A program made the position numbers and the translations under genes. Under the pieces are notes generated by a model. That model ran no database searches, had not been told where the DNA came from, and worked only from the letters and a program-made list of their open reading frames with translations. Shown one piece after another: positions 33,241 to 42,342 of a stretch of 64,000 nucleotides of DNA. The DNA is from GCA-002050365 sp038235165 (GTDB lineage: Bacteria > Acidobacteriota > Blastocatellia > Pyrinomonadales > Pyrinomonadaceae). The first letter of the stretch is position 1; every line of letters begins with the position of its first letter. The DNA lies in assembly GCA_038235165.1 (NCBI GenBank), contig JBBSUG010000021.1, forward strand, positions 1 through 64,000. Direction: 5' to 3'.

Positions 33241-34965
33241 ATGGCAGACTACGACGAAAAGGAAGATTTAATGGATCGCCTGGTGGCACTCGGCAGACGC
33301 AAGAAATTCTTGAGTTTTGACGAATTGAACAAGGAAATTCCCAACAAAATGATGTCGCCTGACGACATTGAAGATGTTTTAAACCGGCTCGAAGGCGCGA
33401 ATATCTCGGTCGCTGATTCAGACGCGCAATTATTGGAACAAGCAGCGAGTTTGTTGCTCGACGATGCGGACACGGACGATGACGACGAGGATTTGGATTT
33501 GGATTTATCAGCCGGAACGCTCGATAAATCCAACGATCCGGTGCGGCTTTACCTGCGTGAAATGGGCATCGTTCCACTGCTCACGCGGCAGGGCGAAGTG
33601 ACAATTGCTCAACGCATCGAACGCGGGCAAATCAAAACGCGCAAAGCAATTTCGCGGTCGCCGATTGCGATTGAAAGGCTTTTGAAAATGGGTGACGACC
33701 TCGCCAACAATAAAGCCAGCATTCGCGAAACCGTGACGTTTTCGGAACAGGCGGAATTGACCGGCGAAGAAGATAAGGCGGAAGAATATCTGCGATGGAC
33801 GATGGAAGGCATCGAAAATATTAACGTCAATTACAAAAGAGCGGTCAAATCGTTGAACAATTACCGCGAAGAACAGAAAAAAGCGAAAGATAAACAGAGT
33901 AAAAAACTAGTTGCTGCCAAACGGCAGGTGGCGCGGCTGCGGCTGGAAGTTTCGCAAGAAGTCAGAAATCTCAGCTTGACCGAACTGGCAATGCAGCGTT
34001 TAATCGGCGCGATTCGCAAAGTCGCCGACGAAATTCGTAAAGCTGAACGCGACATCAACAAAGCCGAAGAAAAACTCGAAGGCAAAGCGTCGCCGGAAGC
34101 GAAAAAAGAACAGAATCAGAAAATTGCCGATTCGCGGGCTAAATTGGCGGAAATTGAAGAAAAATATTATCTTTCGCCGGTCGAAATAAAACGCGCACTG
34201 CAAACGATTTTAATCGGCGAACAAGCAACCGGGCAGGCGAAACGCGAACTCGTCGAAGCGAATTTGCGGCTCGTGGTTTCGATTGCGAAAAAGTATACCA
34301 ATCGTGGTTTACAGTTTCTTGATCTGATTCAGGAAGGCAACATCGGTTTGATGAAAGCCGTTGATAAATTTGAATGGCGGCGCGGCTACAAATTTTCGAC
34401 GTATGCGACGTGGTGGATTCGGCAGGCGATCACGCGGGCAATCGCCGACCAAGCGCGGACGATTCGCATCCCCGTCCATATGATCGAAACGATCAACAAA
34501 CTGATTCGCACGTCGCGTGCGCTTGTTCAGGAATTGGGACGCGAACCGACTTCGGAAGAAATCGCCAAAAAGATGGATATTCCGGTTTCCAAAGTGCGAA
34601 AAGTTTTGAAAATCGCGCAGGAACCGATTTCACTGGAAACACCGATTGGCGAAGAGGAAGATTCGCATCTCGGCGACTTTATCGAAGACAAATCAATTAT
34701 GAACCCGGCGGAATCGGTCACGTTCGGCAATCTGCGAGAGATCACCGATGAAGTTTTGGCAACGCTGACACCGCGCGAGGAAAAGGTCATCAAAATGCGT
34801 TTCGGACTCGGAAACACCGGTTCCGAACACACGCTCGAAGAAGTCGGACAGCATTTCGCCGTCACTCGCGAACGCATCCGTCAGATCGAAGCGAAAGCCC
34901 TGCGTAAACTGCGCCATCCGTCGCGTTCACGCCGTTTGAAGGCGTTTTTGGAAGGAAAACAATAA
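33241..34965 (+). CDS. rpoD: primary sigma factor RpoD (sigma-70)
   Basis: 574 residues. Region 1.1 at the start, an acidic linker (DDADTDDDDEDLDLDL), region 1.2 (DPVRLYLREMGIVPLLTRQGEV) and a long charged non-conserved region. Region 2 follows (ANLRLVVSIAKKYTNRGLQFLDLIQ, then YKFSTYATWWIRQAITRAI), then region 3 and region 4 (LTPREEKVIKMRFGLG, then HFAVTRERIRQIEAKAL). All parts of a housekeeping group 1 sigma factor are present. The promoters at 342-524 fit the specificity expected of it. Confidence 0.98.
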   Translation: MADYDEKEDLMDRLVALGRRKKFLSFDELNKEIPNKMMSPDDIEDVLNRLEGANISVADSDAQLLEQAASLLLDDADTDDDDEDLDLDLSAGTLDKSNDPVRLYLREMGIVPLLTRQGEVTIAQRIERGQIKTRKAISRSPIAIERLLKMGDDLANNKASIRETVTFSEQAELTGEEDKAEEYLRWTMEGIENINVNYKRAVKSLNNYREEQKKAKDKQSKKLVAAKRQVARLRLEVSQEVRNLSLTELAMQRLIGAIRKVADEIRKAERDINKAEEKLEGKASPEAKKEQNQKIADSRAKLAEIEEKYYLSPVEIKRALQTILIGEQATGQAKRELVEANLRLVVSIAKKYTNRGLQFLDLIQEGNIGLMKAVDKFEWRRGYKFSTYATWWIRQAITRAIADQARTIRIPVHMIETINKLIRTSRALVQELGREPTSEEIAKKMDIPVSKVRKVLKIAQEPISLETPIGEEEDSHLGDFIEDKSIMNPAESVTFGNLREITDEVLATLTPREEKVIKMRFGLGNTGSEHTLEEVGQHFAVTRERIRQIEAKALRKLRHPSRSRRLKAFLEGKQ

Positions 34966-35061
34966 ACTTCACTTCGGATTTTGTATTGTGAATTTTGAAT
35001 TTTGCGATTTGCGATTGCTTTTGGCGATGGCAAGTCGCAAAATGTTTTTGGGGGTGAAATT

Positions 35062-35601
35062 ATGGACACTTTAGTTTTAGAGAAACCGACCGCAGCAATC
35101 AAAGATTTAACCGAAAAACTTTATCAAACAAAAAGTAAAGCGGAAATTATAAATGGAGAAATAGCCAAATTCATGTCAACTGGCGATGAACCTGCAACCG
35201 CAGCATCAAACATTTTGGTTAGCCTCAAACTCTATCAACGTCAAACCTCCTCAGGCAGAGCCTATAGTGATAATACGGGATTTTTAGTCAATGTTCCGAA
35301 CCGCAAATCGTTTAGTCCCGACGCTTCGTTTTATGTCGGAGACAGAGCCGGAATGAAATTTTTGCAGGGCGCACCGCTCTTCGCCGTCGAAGTCAGAAGC
35401 GAAAACGATTACGGCAAGAAAGTGGAAAAAGCGATTGCCGACAAGCGTGCCGACTATTTCGCCGCCGGAACTGAAATCGTCTGGGATGTTGATTTATTGA
35501 GCGACGACGTGATCAAATCTTTTCACCGCGACGATCCCGACAACCCGAAAATTTTCCGGCGCGGCGACATCGCCGATGCTGAACCTACTCTGCTCAATTA
35601 G
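35062..35601 (+). CDS. Uma2-family (DUF820) putative endonuclease
   Basis: 179 residues from ATG 35062, preceded by GGGGGTGA. Fold and motifs of the PD-(D/E)XK-like DUF820 family: ending SPDASFYVGD for the Asp, then PLFAVEVRSENDYGKKVEKAIADKRADYFAAGTEIVWDVD with the E-x-R/K motif. These proteins are common in multicopy form in cyanobacteria and acidobacteria; the role is unknown (possibly DNA cleavage in mobile contexts). Stand-alone gene. Confidence 0.85.
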   Translation: MDTLVLEKPTAAIKDLTEKLYQTKSKAEIINGEIAKFMSTGDEPATAASNILVSLKLYQRQTSSGRAYSDNTGFLVNVPNRKSFSPDASFYVGDRAGMKFLQGAPLFAVEVRSENDYGKKVEKAIADKRADYFAAGTEIVWDVDLLSDDVIKSFHRDDPDNPKIFRRGDIADAEPTLLN

Positions 35602-35684
35602 AGAATGCCGGTTGACGAGTTGTTTGATTAGTTTCACAAACGATTCAAAAAAAATTTCTTCCGATTGACGATTGAGGAGTGAAA

Positions 35685-36068
35685 ATGCCAATTTCAACAC
35701 AAATATTCTGGCTGGTAATTCTTTCGATGGTCGTCGGTTCAATTGCGTGGACAGTGACGCAGGAGGAGATTTTCAGCGAATGGCGCAACTATTGTCAAGA
35801 CAAATGTCAGGATTGCGAAACGCTGCCGAAACGCAAGTTTTTTTATTTGTTCACCTGTGAATACTGCTTCAGCCACTGGGTGACGTTTTTGATTTTGCTG
35901 CTGACCGGATTTCAACTTTTAATTGACGATTGGCGCGGTTAGGTGTTGGCATTTTTCGCAATTCCGTGGTTGGCAAATCAATTTATGAGCATCTATCGCC
36001 GTTTGCGTGTCGGTATCAAACACGAAAACGCGCTCGCCGAAGAAGCCGCCGCTAAAGTTGAGGATTAA
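35685..36068 (+). pseudogene. small membrane protein gene with an in-frame UAG
   Basis: Frame of 128 codons, with a ribosome site GAGGAG, interrupted by TAG at codon 86 (35940-35942). Residues 1-25 and 65-85 are hydrophobic; between them are Cys pairs (CQDKCQDC and CEYC) that could bind a metal. After the TAG the frame continues sensibly as VLAFFAIPWLANQFMSIYRRLRVGI and a charged end (NALAEEAAAKVED). Either the gene is truncated to 85 residues, the stop is read through, or the base is wrong; a single change from a Tyr codon (TAT/TAC) would explain it. No family recognised. Confidence 0.6.
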
Positions 36069-36275
36069 CGATGTTCGAGTTGAATCAAATACACTAACGA
36101 ATCGTCTTTGAAATCAACTTTTGTGATTTTTTGAGTAGCGTCCTTTGAAACGTTTGTTCTTTCGTTTTAGTATTTTTCAAGATAAAATTTCAATCTGTTT
36201 CACAAATCATACATCGTTGATGTTTAATGATTTACATTTATTTTTTAACTGTTCTTATATCGAACTCACGCTAAA

Positions 36276-37154
36276 CTACACGAAACGCAGAATATTATCG
36301 GTAAATTCGGAGACTTCGGTAAAACTTCGCGCATAAAGATTGGCGGGAAATCGGTGACGAACTTGCGCGTCTTGAAATGTCCGCCCGCCAACGATAATCG
36401 AAGTCTTCAATTTGGCGATTTGCTCCGTGAACTGTTTATAGTCACGTGAAAGTCGTTCCAAATCGTTAATGACGGTGGCGGAAATACAGATGATTTTAGG
36501 ACGATGCCGCCGAACTTCTTCAGCTAATGAGTAAAGCGGCGTGTTGGCACCGAAATTCATCACTTCCCAGCCTTCGTTTTCGAACGTCATTTGCGTCAGA
36601 TGTGTCGGCAACTCGTGAAAATCTCCCTCCATCGCGCAGCACATCGCCAGTTCGCCGTTCATCCGGGGAACCGGAAGAACGGCGCGAAGTTTATAAATAG
36701 CATTTTGGGCGACGCGAGTCGCCAGATGCTCCTGCGTAATGCTGATTTGCCCGTTGTACCAAAGCTCGCCGATTTTGCTCATCGCCGGACAGATTAATTC
36801 GTCAAAAATTTTTGTGAGCGGTTTGCCGTCCAGATGGGCGGTAGTAATTACATTTGAAACCCCTTCTTCACAACCTGCAATCAACGAGTGAAAAAGACTC
36901 GAATCCGAATGTTTTTTATTGTCGCGCTGACGGTTTGCCGTCATCATCACCGATTCGTCGCCGTGAGATTGTTTCAGTCCGAGCTTTTGTTCGCGCTGAA
37001 AACGCACAACTTCTTCCGCACGAAAACGCCGGTGTCCGCCGCTGGTGCGCTCCGATTGGAGCAACCCTGCGTCTTCCCAACGCTTGACGGTTGCGTCGCT
37101 GACGCGGCACAACCGGGCGACTTCTTTGGTTGTTAAACTTTTCAACTTCGTCAT
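36276..37154 (-). CDS. MerR-type B12-binding transcription factor (CarH/LitR-like)
   Basis: 292 residues. N-terminal MerR helix-turn-helix: LTTKEVARLCRVSDATVKRWEDAG (7-30). Helical domain with W132-x9-E142-H143, the motif I recall covering the 5'-deoxyadenosyl group in light-sensing CarH. Rossmann B12 domain with D178-F-H180, where His180 would be the lower cobalt ligand; the usual Gly of DxHxxG is Pro183. By analogy it represses genes in the dark with adenosylcobalamin and is released by light. Position 133 is Tyr where Thermus CarH has His. Stand-alone; an AT-rich stretch with a TGATA palindrome (37200-37262) precedes it. Confidence 0.85.
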   Translation of the reverse strand: MTKLKSLTTKEVARLCRVSDATVKRWEDAGLLQSERTSGGHRRFRAEEVVRFQREQKLGLKQSHGDESVMMTANRQRDNKKHSDSSLFHSLIAGCEEGVSNVITTAHLDGKPLTKIFDELICPAMSKIGELWYNGQISITQEHLATRVAQNAIYKLRAVLPVPRMNGELAMCCAMEGDFHELPTHLTQMTFENEGWEVMNFGANTPLYSLAEEVRRHRPKIICISATVINDLERLSRDYKQFTEQIAKLKTSIIVGGRTFQDAQVRHRFPANLYARSFTEVSEFTDNILRFV

Positions 37155-37360
37155 TTAATTAAAATATTTAAGGATATAAATCTTTGAGAAGAGTAATATT
37201 TATGATACACAAACCGTACAAATCGCACAAGCCGAAATTAAGTGCCTGTGTAATCTATCATACATAAAAAATTACTCTACTGCTTATCAACAATATACTT
37301 ACGCGACAATAAAATATTTTTAATTTATTAGTTTAAATCAAAAACTAGCGTCATTTGAGT
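37155..37360. promoter_or_regulatory. AT-rich upstream region of the CarH-like gene
   Basis: About 200 bp without a gene. TATGATACACA at 37201-37211 and its loose inverse TGTGTAATCTATCATA at 37247-37262 could be an operator for the CarH-like repressor itself. No promoter is certain. Confidence 0.35.
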
Positions 37361-37389
37361 TTGACATTCATCCGACCAAATTATATGAT
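37361..37389 (+). promoter_or_regulatory. sigma-70 promoter for a possible small RNA
   Basis: Perfect TTGACA (37361-37366), 17-bp spacer and TATGAT (37384-37389) on the plus strand. No plus-strand protein gene lies downstream before 39,788. Confidence 0.7.
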
Positions 37390-37395
37390 AATCGC

Positions 37396-37500
37396 TCAAA
37401 CCGCTCATTTGCGTTTGAGATTTGAACGAACAAGGGAAGGTACATCAAACAGGGAGAAAAGTCGTTGCTGAAGCAGAACAGGGCAGCGACTTTTCAGTTT
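37396..37500 (+). ncRNA. candidate small RNA of about 105 nt
   Basis: Starting just after the promoter at 37361-37389, the predicted transcript begins with a hairpin CTCAAAC...GTTTGAG (37395-37419), has a purine-rich single-stranded middle (GGGAAGG and AGGGAG), and ends with AAAAGTCG...CGACTTTT (37457-37494) and T-rich sequence. There is no open frame of note. It lies between the CarH-like gene and the polysaccharide gene, both on the opposite strand. The end hairpin could instead terminate transcripts of the polysaccharide gene. Confidence 0.45.
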
Positions 37501-37566
37501 AAATTGTTAAGTTTATGATATATCTGCGGCTGTAATCATCACAGAAGCCGCTGAGATTCCGGCTGT

Positions 37567-39543
37567 TTAATCGGTCAGACCAAATGTTTGAACCACGCTT
37601 TTTCGGTTTATTTTTTTTGTCGGCAGAGGAGAATCGTTTTTGGTGTTTTCTTCGTGAATTGATGCTTCCGGCAGGAAGTGATTGAGCAGAACGCGAATTT
37701 TTGTGGTATCGTTTTCCTTCAGCGACTGGCGAAAATTGCTCAGAATATCGGCGACCTGTTCGCTGGAATAACCAGCGATTTTCCCGATAAAAATTTTCGG
37801 GTGAGTCGTATTGAGCAAATTTTCGCCGGTGATCTCCAGTTCCTCAAAAAGTTTCTCGCCCTGTTTGATGCCGGTGAAAACAATGTCAATGTCCTCGTAG
37901 GGCTGCAAACCGGACAGACGAATCATATCCTCCGCCAAATCCAAAATTTTAACCGGCTCGCCCATATCGAGAATAAAAATTTCTCCGCCCGTGCCGAGTG
38001 CGCCCGCCTGTAAAACGAGTTGCGCGGCTTCTGGGATCGTCATAAAATAGCGTGTCATCTCCGGGTCGGTGACGGTGACGGCTTTTCCTTCCTGAATTTG
38101 AGCGCGAAAAATGGGAATGACCGAGCCGGTTGAACCCAACACGTTGCCGAAGCGCACCGCCATATAATTGGTCGGGTAAGTTTGACTCAAATTTTGCAGA
38201 ACAATTTCCGCAATCCGTTTTGAGGCGCCCATAATCGAAGTCGGGTTAACGGCTTTGTCGGTTGAAATCAAAACGAAATCTTTAGAACCGAATTCGCCCG
38301 CCAGTTCGCCAATCAATCTGGTCGCAAAAATATTGTTTTTAACCGCTTCCGTCGGGTTTAGTTCCATCAGAGAAACGTGTTTATGTGCGGCGGCGTGAAA
38401 AATAACTTCGGGGTTGTATGCGCCAAAAATCTCGCGCATTCGCAGTTCGTCGCCGATGTCGGCGAGCAGCGGAACAAATTTAACGTCGGGAAAATTTTTG
38501 GCGAGTTCGCGCTCGATTTGAAACAGCATAAACTCGGTTCTTTCGACCAGAAGAAGCAACTTCGGGTTGAAATTAACGACTTGTCTGACCAGTTCCGAAC
38601 CGATTGAGCCGCCTGCGCCCGTCACCATCACGGTTTTTTCGGACAGAAAGTCGTGCAGGTTTTGATCGTCAAGTTGGACGGGTTCGCGTCCCAGCAAATC
38701 TTCGATCTGCACATCCCGAATTCGGTTGATTTCGACGCGTCCGTGCGCGATTTCGTTCAAACTCGGCACAATTTGTGCTTTCACCGGAATTGCCCGACAA
38801 ATATCTAAAATACGGCGAATGTGTTTGCTGTTCGTTTGGTCAATCGCCAATACGACTTGATCAATGTGCAGTTCGTCAGCCAGCCGCGCCAGATCGTCGG
38901 TCGTCCCCAAAACCTTAATGCCGCCGACGCTGCCGCCTTTTTTGCGGCGGTCGTCGTCAATAAAACCCTTGACATCGAGTTCGGTGTCGGCGCGTCCGAC
39001 AACTTCTTTAATCGTCGCCGCGCCCAGCCGTCCCGCACCGACGATCAGCGTCTGTTTGCGAATCTTGCGCCGTTTGCCAATCTGATACGTGCGCTTTTCG
39101 CTGACTTCGTAAACTGAACGACGCAAAATGCGAAGACTGAGAAGTCCGGCAAAAGCAAAGATAGTGTCCGTTAAAATAATGGACAGCGGAACCTGCCAGC
39201 GAATAAATCTTTCGGGCGAAAGCAAAAGTCTCACTAAAATCAAAATCACCCCGGAAATAAACGCGGCTTTTAAGAATGATTTGATGTCTTCGAGACTGAC
39301 GTAACGCCAGATGATCGAATAAGCACCGACAATAAACAGCGAGGCGAACTGTACAAAGACGACGAACGGCAATTGGTTGAGCGCATTGTCAAGATAATAT
39401 TCGTTGAGACTAAACTCAAACCGGAAAAGGTACGCCAAAAAAAACGCTCCGCATAAAACAGTAATGTCCGCGAGCAGCTGAAACGGGCGGCGCAAATACC
39501 ATAAGCGTTCTTCTTTTTGCGTATGTTGAAGCAAATTTGCCAT
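37567..39543 (-). CDS. UDP-sugar 4,6-dehydratase/epimerase, membrane type (FlaA1/CapD/PglF-like)
   Basis: 658 residues from ATG 39543; an upstream in-frame ATG at 39588 adds an atypical lead. Four N-terminal membrane segments (about 20-135), a first nucleotide-binding domain with GAGRLGAATIKEV, then the dehydratase domain: TGAGGSIGSELVRQV for NAD binding, STDKAVNPTSIMGASKR for the active site (S/T...M...K, with Met in place of the usual Tyr as in FlaA1/PglF), and RFGNVLGSTGSVIP. Makes 4-keto-6-deoxy sugars for capsule or O-antigen. The Wza-type gene divergent to it supports an exopolysaccharide role. Confidence 0.9.
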   Translation of the reverse strand: MANLLQHTQKEERLWYLRRPFQLLADITVLCGAFFLAYLFRFEFSLNEYYLDNALNQLPFVVFVQFASLFIVGAYSIIWRYVSLEDIKSFLKAAFISGVILILVRLLLSPERFIRWQVPLSIILTDTIFAFAGLLSLRILRRSVYEVSEKRTYQIGKRRKIRKQTLIVGAGRLGAATIKEVVGRADTELDVKGFIDDDRRKKGGSVGGIKVLGTTDDLARLADELHIDQVVLAIDQTNSKHIRRILDICRAIPVKAQIVPSLNEIAHGRVEINRIRDVQIEDLLGREPVQLDDQNLHDFLSEKTVMVTGAGGSIGSELVRQVVNFNPKLLLLVERTEFMLFQIERELAKNFPDVKFVPLLADIGDELRMREIFGAYNPEVIFHAAAHKHVSLMELNPTEAVKNNIFATRLIGELAGEFGSKDFVLISTDKAVNPTSIMGASKRIAEIVLQNLSQTYPTNYMAVRFGNVLGSTGSVIPIFRAQIQEGKAVTVTDPEMTRYFMTIPEAAQLVLQAGALGTGGEIFILDMGEPVKILDLAEDMIRLSGLQPYEDIDIVFTGIKQGEKLFEELEITGENLLNTTHPKIFIGKIAGYSSEQVADILSNFRQSLKENDTTKIRVLLNHFLPEASIHEENTKNDSPLPTKKINRKSVVQTFGLTD

Positions 39544-39787
39544 CTTGAGCGTAAATGATAACTTAATATTTGAAATTACTTGGAACACGCAAGCCTGTCA
39601 AATATTGAAGTCACAAACAATTGGCAATAGTAGTTTTTGCACATCGCCCGGTGCAAACTCAAATTCCGATATAGCAACTTTAGCAGGCAACCGTTTGAAT
39701 AAAAGGTTGAATCAGAATCAATTGTAGGTTATTCTTTTCAATTACAAGTTCTTTTCTACAAGTGTAAAATTATTAGAGGTCTTAATT

Positions 39788-40780
39788 ATGAAAATAAAAG
39801 GTTTATTACTTCTCGCTTTAACGTTGAGTTTATTTCAAGTCGGTTTCGGGCAAACACCAGTAGCGGGCGAACAGCAAACCGGTTATCTGATCGGACCGGG
39901 CGATGAACTGGAAGGAAAAGTTCAGGGTGAAAATGATTTCAACTTCAAGGTGACGGTTGATGAAAACGGTAAATTTCAAGTTCCCTTTGTTGATCAGGGC
40001 GTGATGGCGAAATGCCACACGGAAAGAGAATTGAAAGACGATGTGACTCAGCTTTTGTCAAGATATTTGAAAAGTCCGATGGTCAGCGTCAATGTTACAA
40101 AACGCAACAGCCGTCCGCCGGTGACTGTTTACGGCGAAGTCAGAACTCCGCAGCCGGTTGATTTGCGGCGAAAGGCAACATTGCTTGAGCTTATATCTTT
40201 TTCGGGCGGCGTTACAAAAGATGCAAGCGGAACCGTACAGGTTTTTCGGACGACTCCGCCAATGTGCGGCGAGAGTAGCGAAGCGACTAATTGGAAAGCC
40301 GATTTCAGCAATGGCGGCGATATTCCGTCACGAACTTATGCGATTAGCAACTTAAAGTCAGGTCAGGAAGAATCAAATCCGGTCATCTATCCGGGCGATT
40401 TAATTTTTGTTCAGAAGGCACCACCGGTTTATGTAATCGGCGAAGTTAATATTCTCAAAGAAATTAGTATTACCGAAAAAGGACTCTCGCTAACGGAAGC
40501 AATTACGCAGGCAGGCGGCGTAAATCGGCAGGCGAAAACAAAAAATATCATAATTCATCGCTTAAAAGATAATTCCAAAGAAAGAGAATTAATTGCTGTC
40601 AATTTCGATATGATTAAAAAAGGCGAACAAAAGGACGTTATTTTGCAGCCCGAAGATATTGTTGAAGTTGATAAAGCGAAGAAAAGTATTACTCAAACAA
40701 TTTTAGAAATTGCTACAGGCGCGGCGCGAACCGGAATTTCGTCAGTTTCAGGCGGTGTCGGAACCAGAATTCTTTACTAG
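39788..40780 (+). CDS. polysaccharide export protein, Wza/GumB type with SLBB domains
   Basis: 330 residues. Signal peptide ending near VGFGQ-TP (residue 22); no lipobox Cys at the cleavage site, unlike Wza. Poly_export domain about 33-115 (YLIGPGDELEGKVQGE, then FQVPFVDQGVM and LLSRYLKSPMVSVNV), then SLBB folds (VTVYGEVRTPQPVDL and VYVIGEVNILKEI). A C-terminal segment (ITQTILEIATGAARTGISS) may be the membrane-spanning helix. Forms the outer-membrane channel for capsule or exopolysaccharide. Divergent from the FlaA1-like gene, with about 200 bp of promoter region. Confidence 0.88.
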   Translation: MKIKGLLLLALTLSLFQVGFGQTPVAGEQQTGYLIGPGDELEGKVQGENDFNFKVTVDENGKFQVPFVDQGVMAKCHTERELKDDVTQLLSRYLKSPMVSVNVTKRNSRPPVTVYGEVRTPQPVDLRRKATLLELISFSGGVTKDASGTVQVFRTTPPMCGESSEATNWKADFSNGGDIPSRTYAISNLKSGQEESNPVIYPGDLIFVQKAPPVYVIGEVNILKEISITEKGLSLTEAITQAGGVNRQAKTKNIIIHRLKDNSKERELIAVNFDMIKKGEQKDVILQPEDIVEVDKAKKSITQTILEIATGAARTGISSVSGGVGTRILY

Positions 40781-40797
40781 AAACTTCTTATCGTCAA

Positions 40798-40841
40798 AAA
40801 TGCCAATCGTTGATAAAATTTTATTAACGATTGGCATTTCT
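40798..40841 (+). terminator. terminator after the polysaccharide export gene
   Basis: AAATGCCAATCGTT and AACGATTGGCATTT form a perfect 14-bp stem (40798-40811 with 40826-40839). Confidence 0.8.
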
Positions 40842-40866
40842 GTGACTCAAAATACATTTTTACCAC

Positions 40867-40917
40867 AAATCGCTCGAATGACAACACACTCCCTCACGGT
40901 CGCGTTTCCGCCTCGTA
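40867..40917 (+). repeat. dispersed 50-bp repeat, copy 1
   Basis: The segment AATCGCTCGA...CCCTCACGGTCGCGTTTCCGCC matches 52733-52783; 23 of 27 bases agree in the right half. It lies in the gap between the export gene and the M48 gene. Confidence 0.65.
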
Positions 40918-41050
40918 CTTTAAAATTCTTTGCGGTAATGCTCACAACTATTTTTATACTTCGCGCATCAAAAACTTGTTGCTTTTAAAATTCAATTAAA
41001 GTTAGAATCCGTTGTCAACAGATTTAAAAGATTTATTCAGGAGTATAGAT

Positions 41051-42244
41051 ATGCGTAAAGATTCGGTTCGTAAATTTGGTGCGTCTTTTTCGGCATTGGC
41101 GATTTTGTTCGGTGCGACGGCATTTTATCCGGTAAGTATTGCGGCGCAGACCCAACCGGACAAAACAAATTCCGCGAAAAAGAATAAAGAAAAGGGTAAG
41201 AAAGCGGAACCGGAAGCAGCAAAAGTTCCGCAAACTCAAACAGATAATAACAAAACGTTATCGGTGAAAGAAGACCCGTCGAAAATCGGCACCCGCAATA
41301 TTAACGGCGGCACCGACAAATTTACCGGTTGGCTCGGCGGTTCAAAGGATAAGGAAATTGCTCTCGGCAGACAGCTTTCGCTCGAAGTCGAACAGCAGTC
41401 TAAACTGGTTGACGACCCAATGATAACCGAATATGTCAACCGCGTCGGGCAGAACGTCGTGCTTCATTCCGACGCGAAAGTTCCATTCATCATCAAAGTT
41501 ATTGACAGCGATGAGGTCAACGCATTTGCTCTTCCGGGCGGTTATTTTTATGTTAACAAAGGATTGATTCTCGCCGCCGATAACGAAGCTGAACTCGCCG
41601 GTGTGATGGCGCACGAAATCGCGCACGTCGCCGCTCGTCACGCGATGGAAAACCAAGGTAAGGGTGCATTAATAAATTATGCCTCGCTTGCCGGGATCAT
41701 TTTCGGCGGTCCGATTGTCAGTCAGGTTTTATACAACGGCGGCGGCATTTTAGCCGGTCTTGCCTCTCTCAAATTTTCGCGCGGAGCTGAAGAAGAAGCC
41801 GATAGTTTAGGTGTTCAATATTTATATGCTTCCGGTTATGACCCAACGGCGATGGCGACGATGTTTGAAAAGCTCGCCTCGAAAAACAAGAAAAAACCTG
41901 GTACGGTAACGAAACTCTTTTCAACCCATCCGCAATCGCTTGAACGCCGAGACGAAAGTTTGTCCCTCGTCGCCCGTTTCCCGGAAAAGGAAGAATACGT
42001 CATCAGCACTTCGGAATTTCAACGTGTCAAAGCACATTTGCTGCGGACATCGAACGCCAAAGCCGGTGTGATGAGTGATATTGACGAGGGCGAACCGGGC
42101 AAACCGACTTTGAAACGCCGTCAACCGGAACCGGATGCAAACGACGGCACCGGCGATTCGAGTTCCGGTTCGGATAAGAAAGACGGACCGCCGCAATTAA
42201 AGAAACGAGGCGAAGCACAGCCGCCGCCGACTCCCGATAATTAA
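41051..42244 (+). CDS. secreted M48-family zinc metalloprotease
   Basis: 397 residues from ATG 41051 (GGAG upstream). Signal peptide ending near SIAAQ-TQ (about residue 32), then a Lys-rich disordered part. Catalytic motif GVMAHEIAHVAARHAME, with third ligand in RGAEEEADSLGVQYLYASGYDP. A hydrophobic stretch (ALINYASLAGIIFGGPIV, then GGGILAGLASL) lies between, as in BepA/LoiP-type periplasmic proteases that take part in outer-membrane quality control. The C-terminal 60 residues are acidic/Pro-rich and disordered. Stand-alone, with a strong terminator. Confidence 0.92.
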   Translation: MRKDSVRKFGASFSALAILFGATAFYPVSIAAQTQPDKTNSAKKNKEKGKKAEPEAAKVPQTQTDNNKTLSVKEDPSKIGTRNINGGTDKFTGWLGGSKDKEIALGRQLSLEVEQQSKLVDDPMITEYVNRVGQNVVLHSDAKVPFIIKVIDSDEVNAFALPGGYFYVNKGLILAADNEAELAGVMAHEIAHVAARHAMENQGKGALINYASLAGIIFGGPIVSQVLYNGGGILAGLASLKFSRGAEEEADSLGVQYLYASGYDPTAMATMFEKLASKNKKKPGTVTKLFSTHPQSLERRDESLSLVARFPEKEEYVISTSEFQRVKAHLLRTSNAKAGVMSDIDEGEPGKPTLKRRQPEPDANDGTGDSSSGSDKKDGPPQLKKRGEAQPPPTPDN

Positions 42245-42263
42245 TTTCGGATTATTAAAGTAA

Positions 42264-42325
42264 GAAGCCCGCACGAAGCAAGGATGGCGAGAATAAATCG
42301 CTCTCAAACTTCGTGCGGGCTTCTG
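42264..42325. terminator. bidirectional terminator between M48 protease and zwf
   Basis: A perfect 15-bp stem GAAGCCCGCACGAAG (42264-42278) with its complement (42309-42323) around a 30-base loop. It lies between convergent genes. U-runs are short. Confidence 0.75.
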
Positions 42326-42342
42326 AATTAAAACACAATTTG

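Noticed and set aside
37567..42244. A full exopolysaccharide biosynthesis cluster.
   Set aside because: Only the dehydratase and export genes are present; no Wzc, polymerase or flippase genes are next to them.
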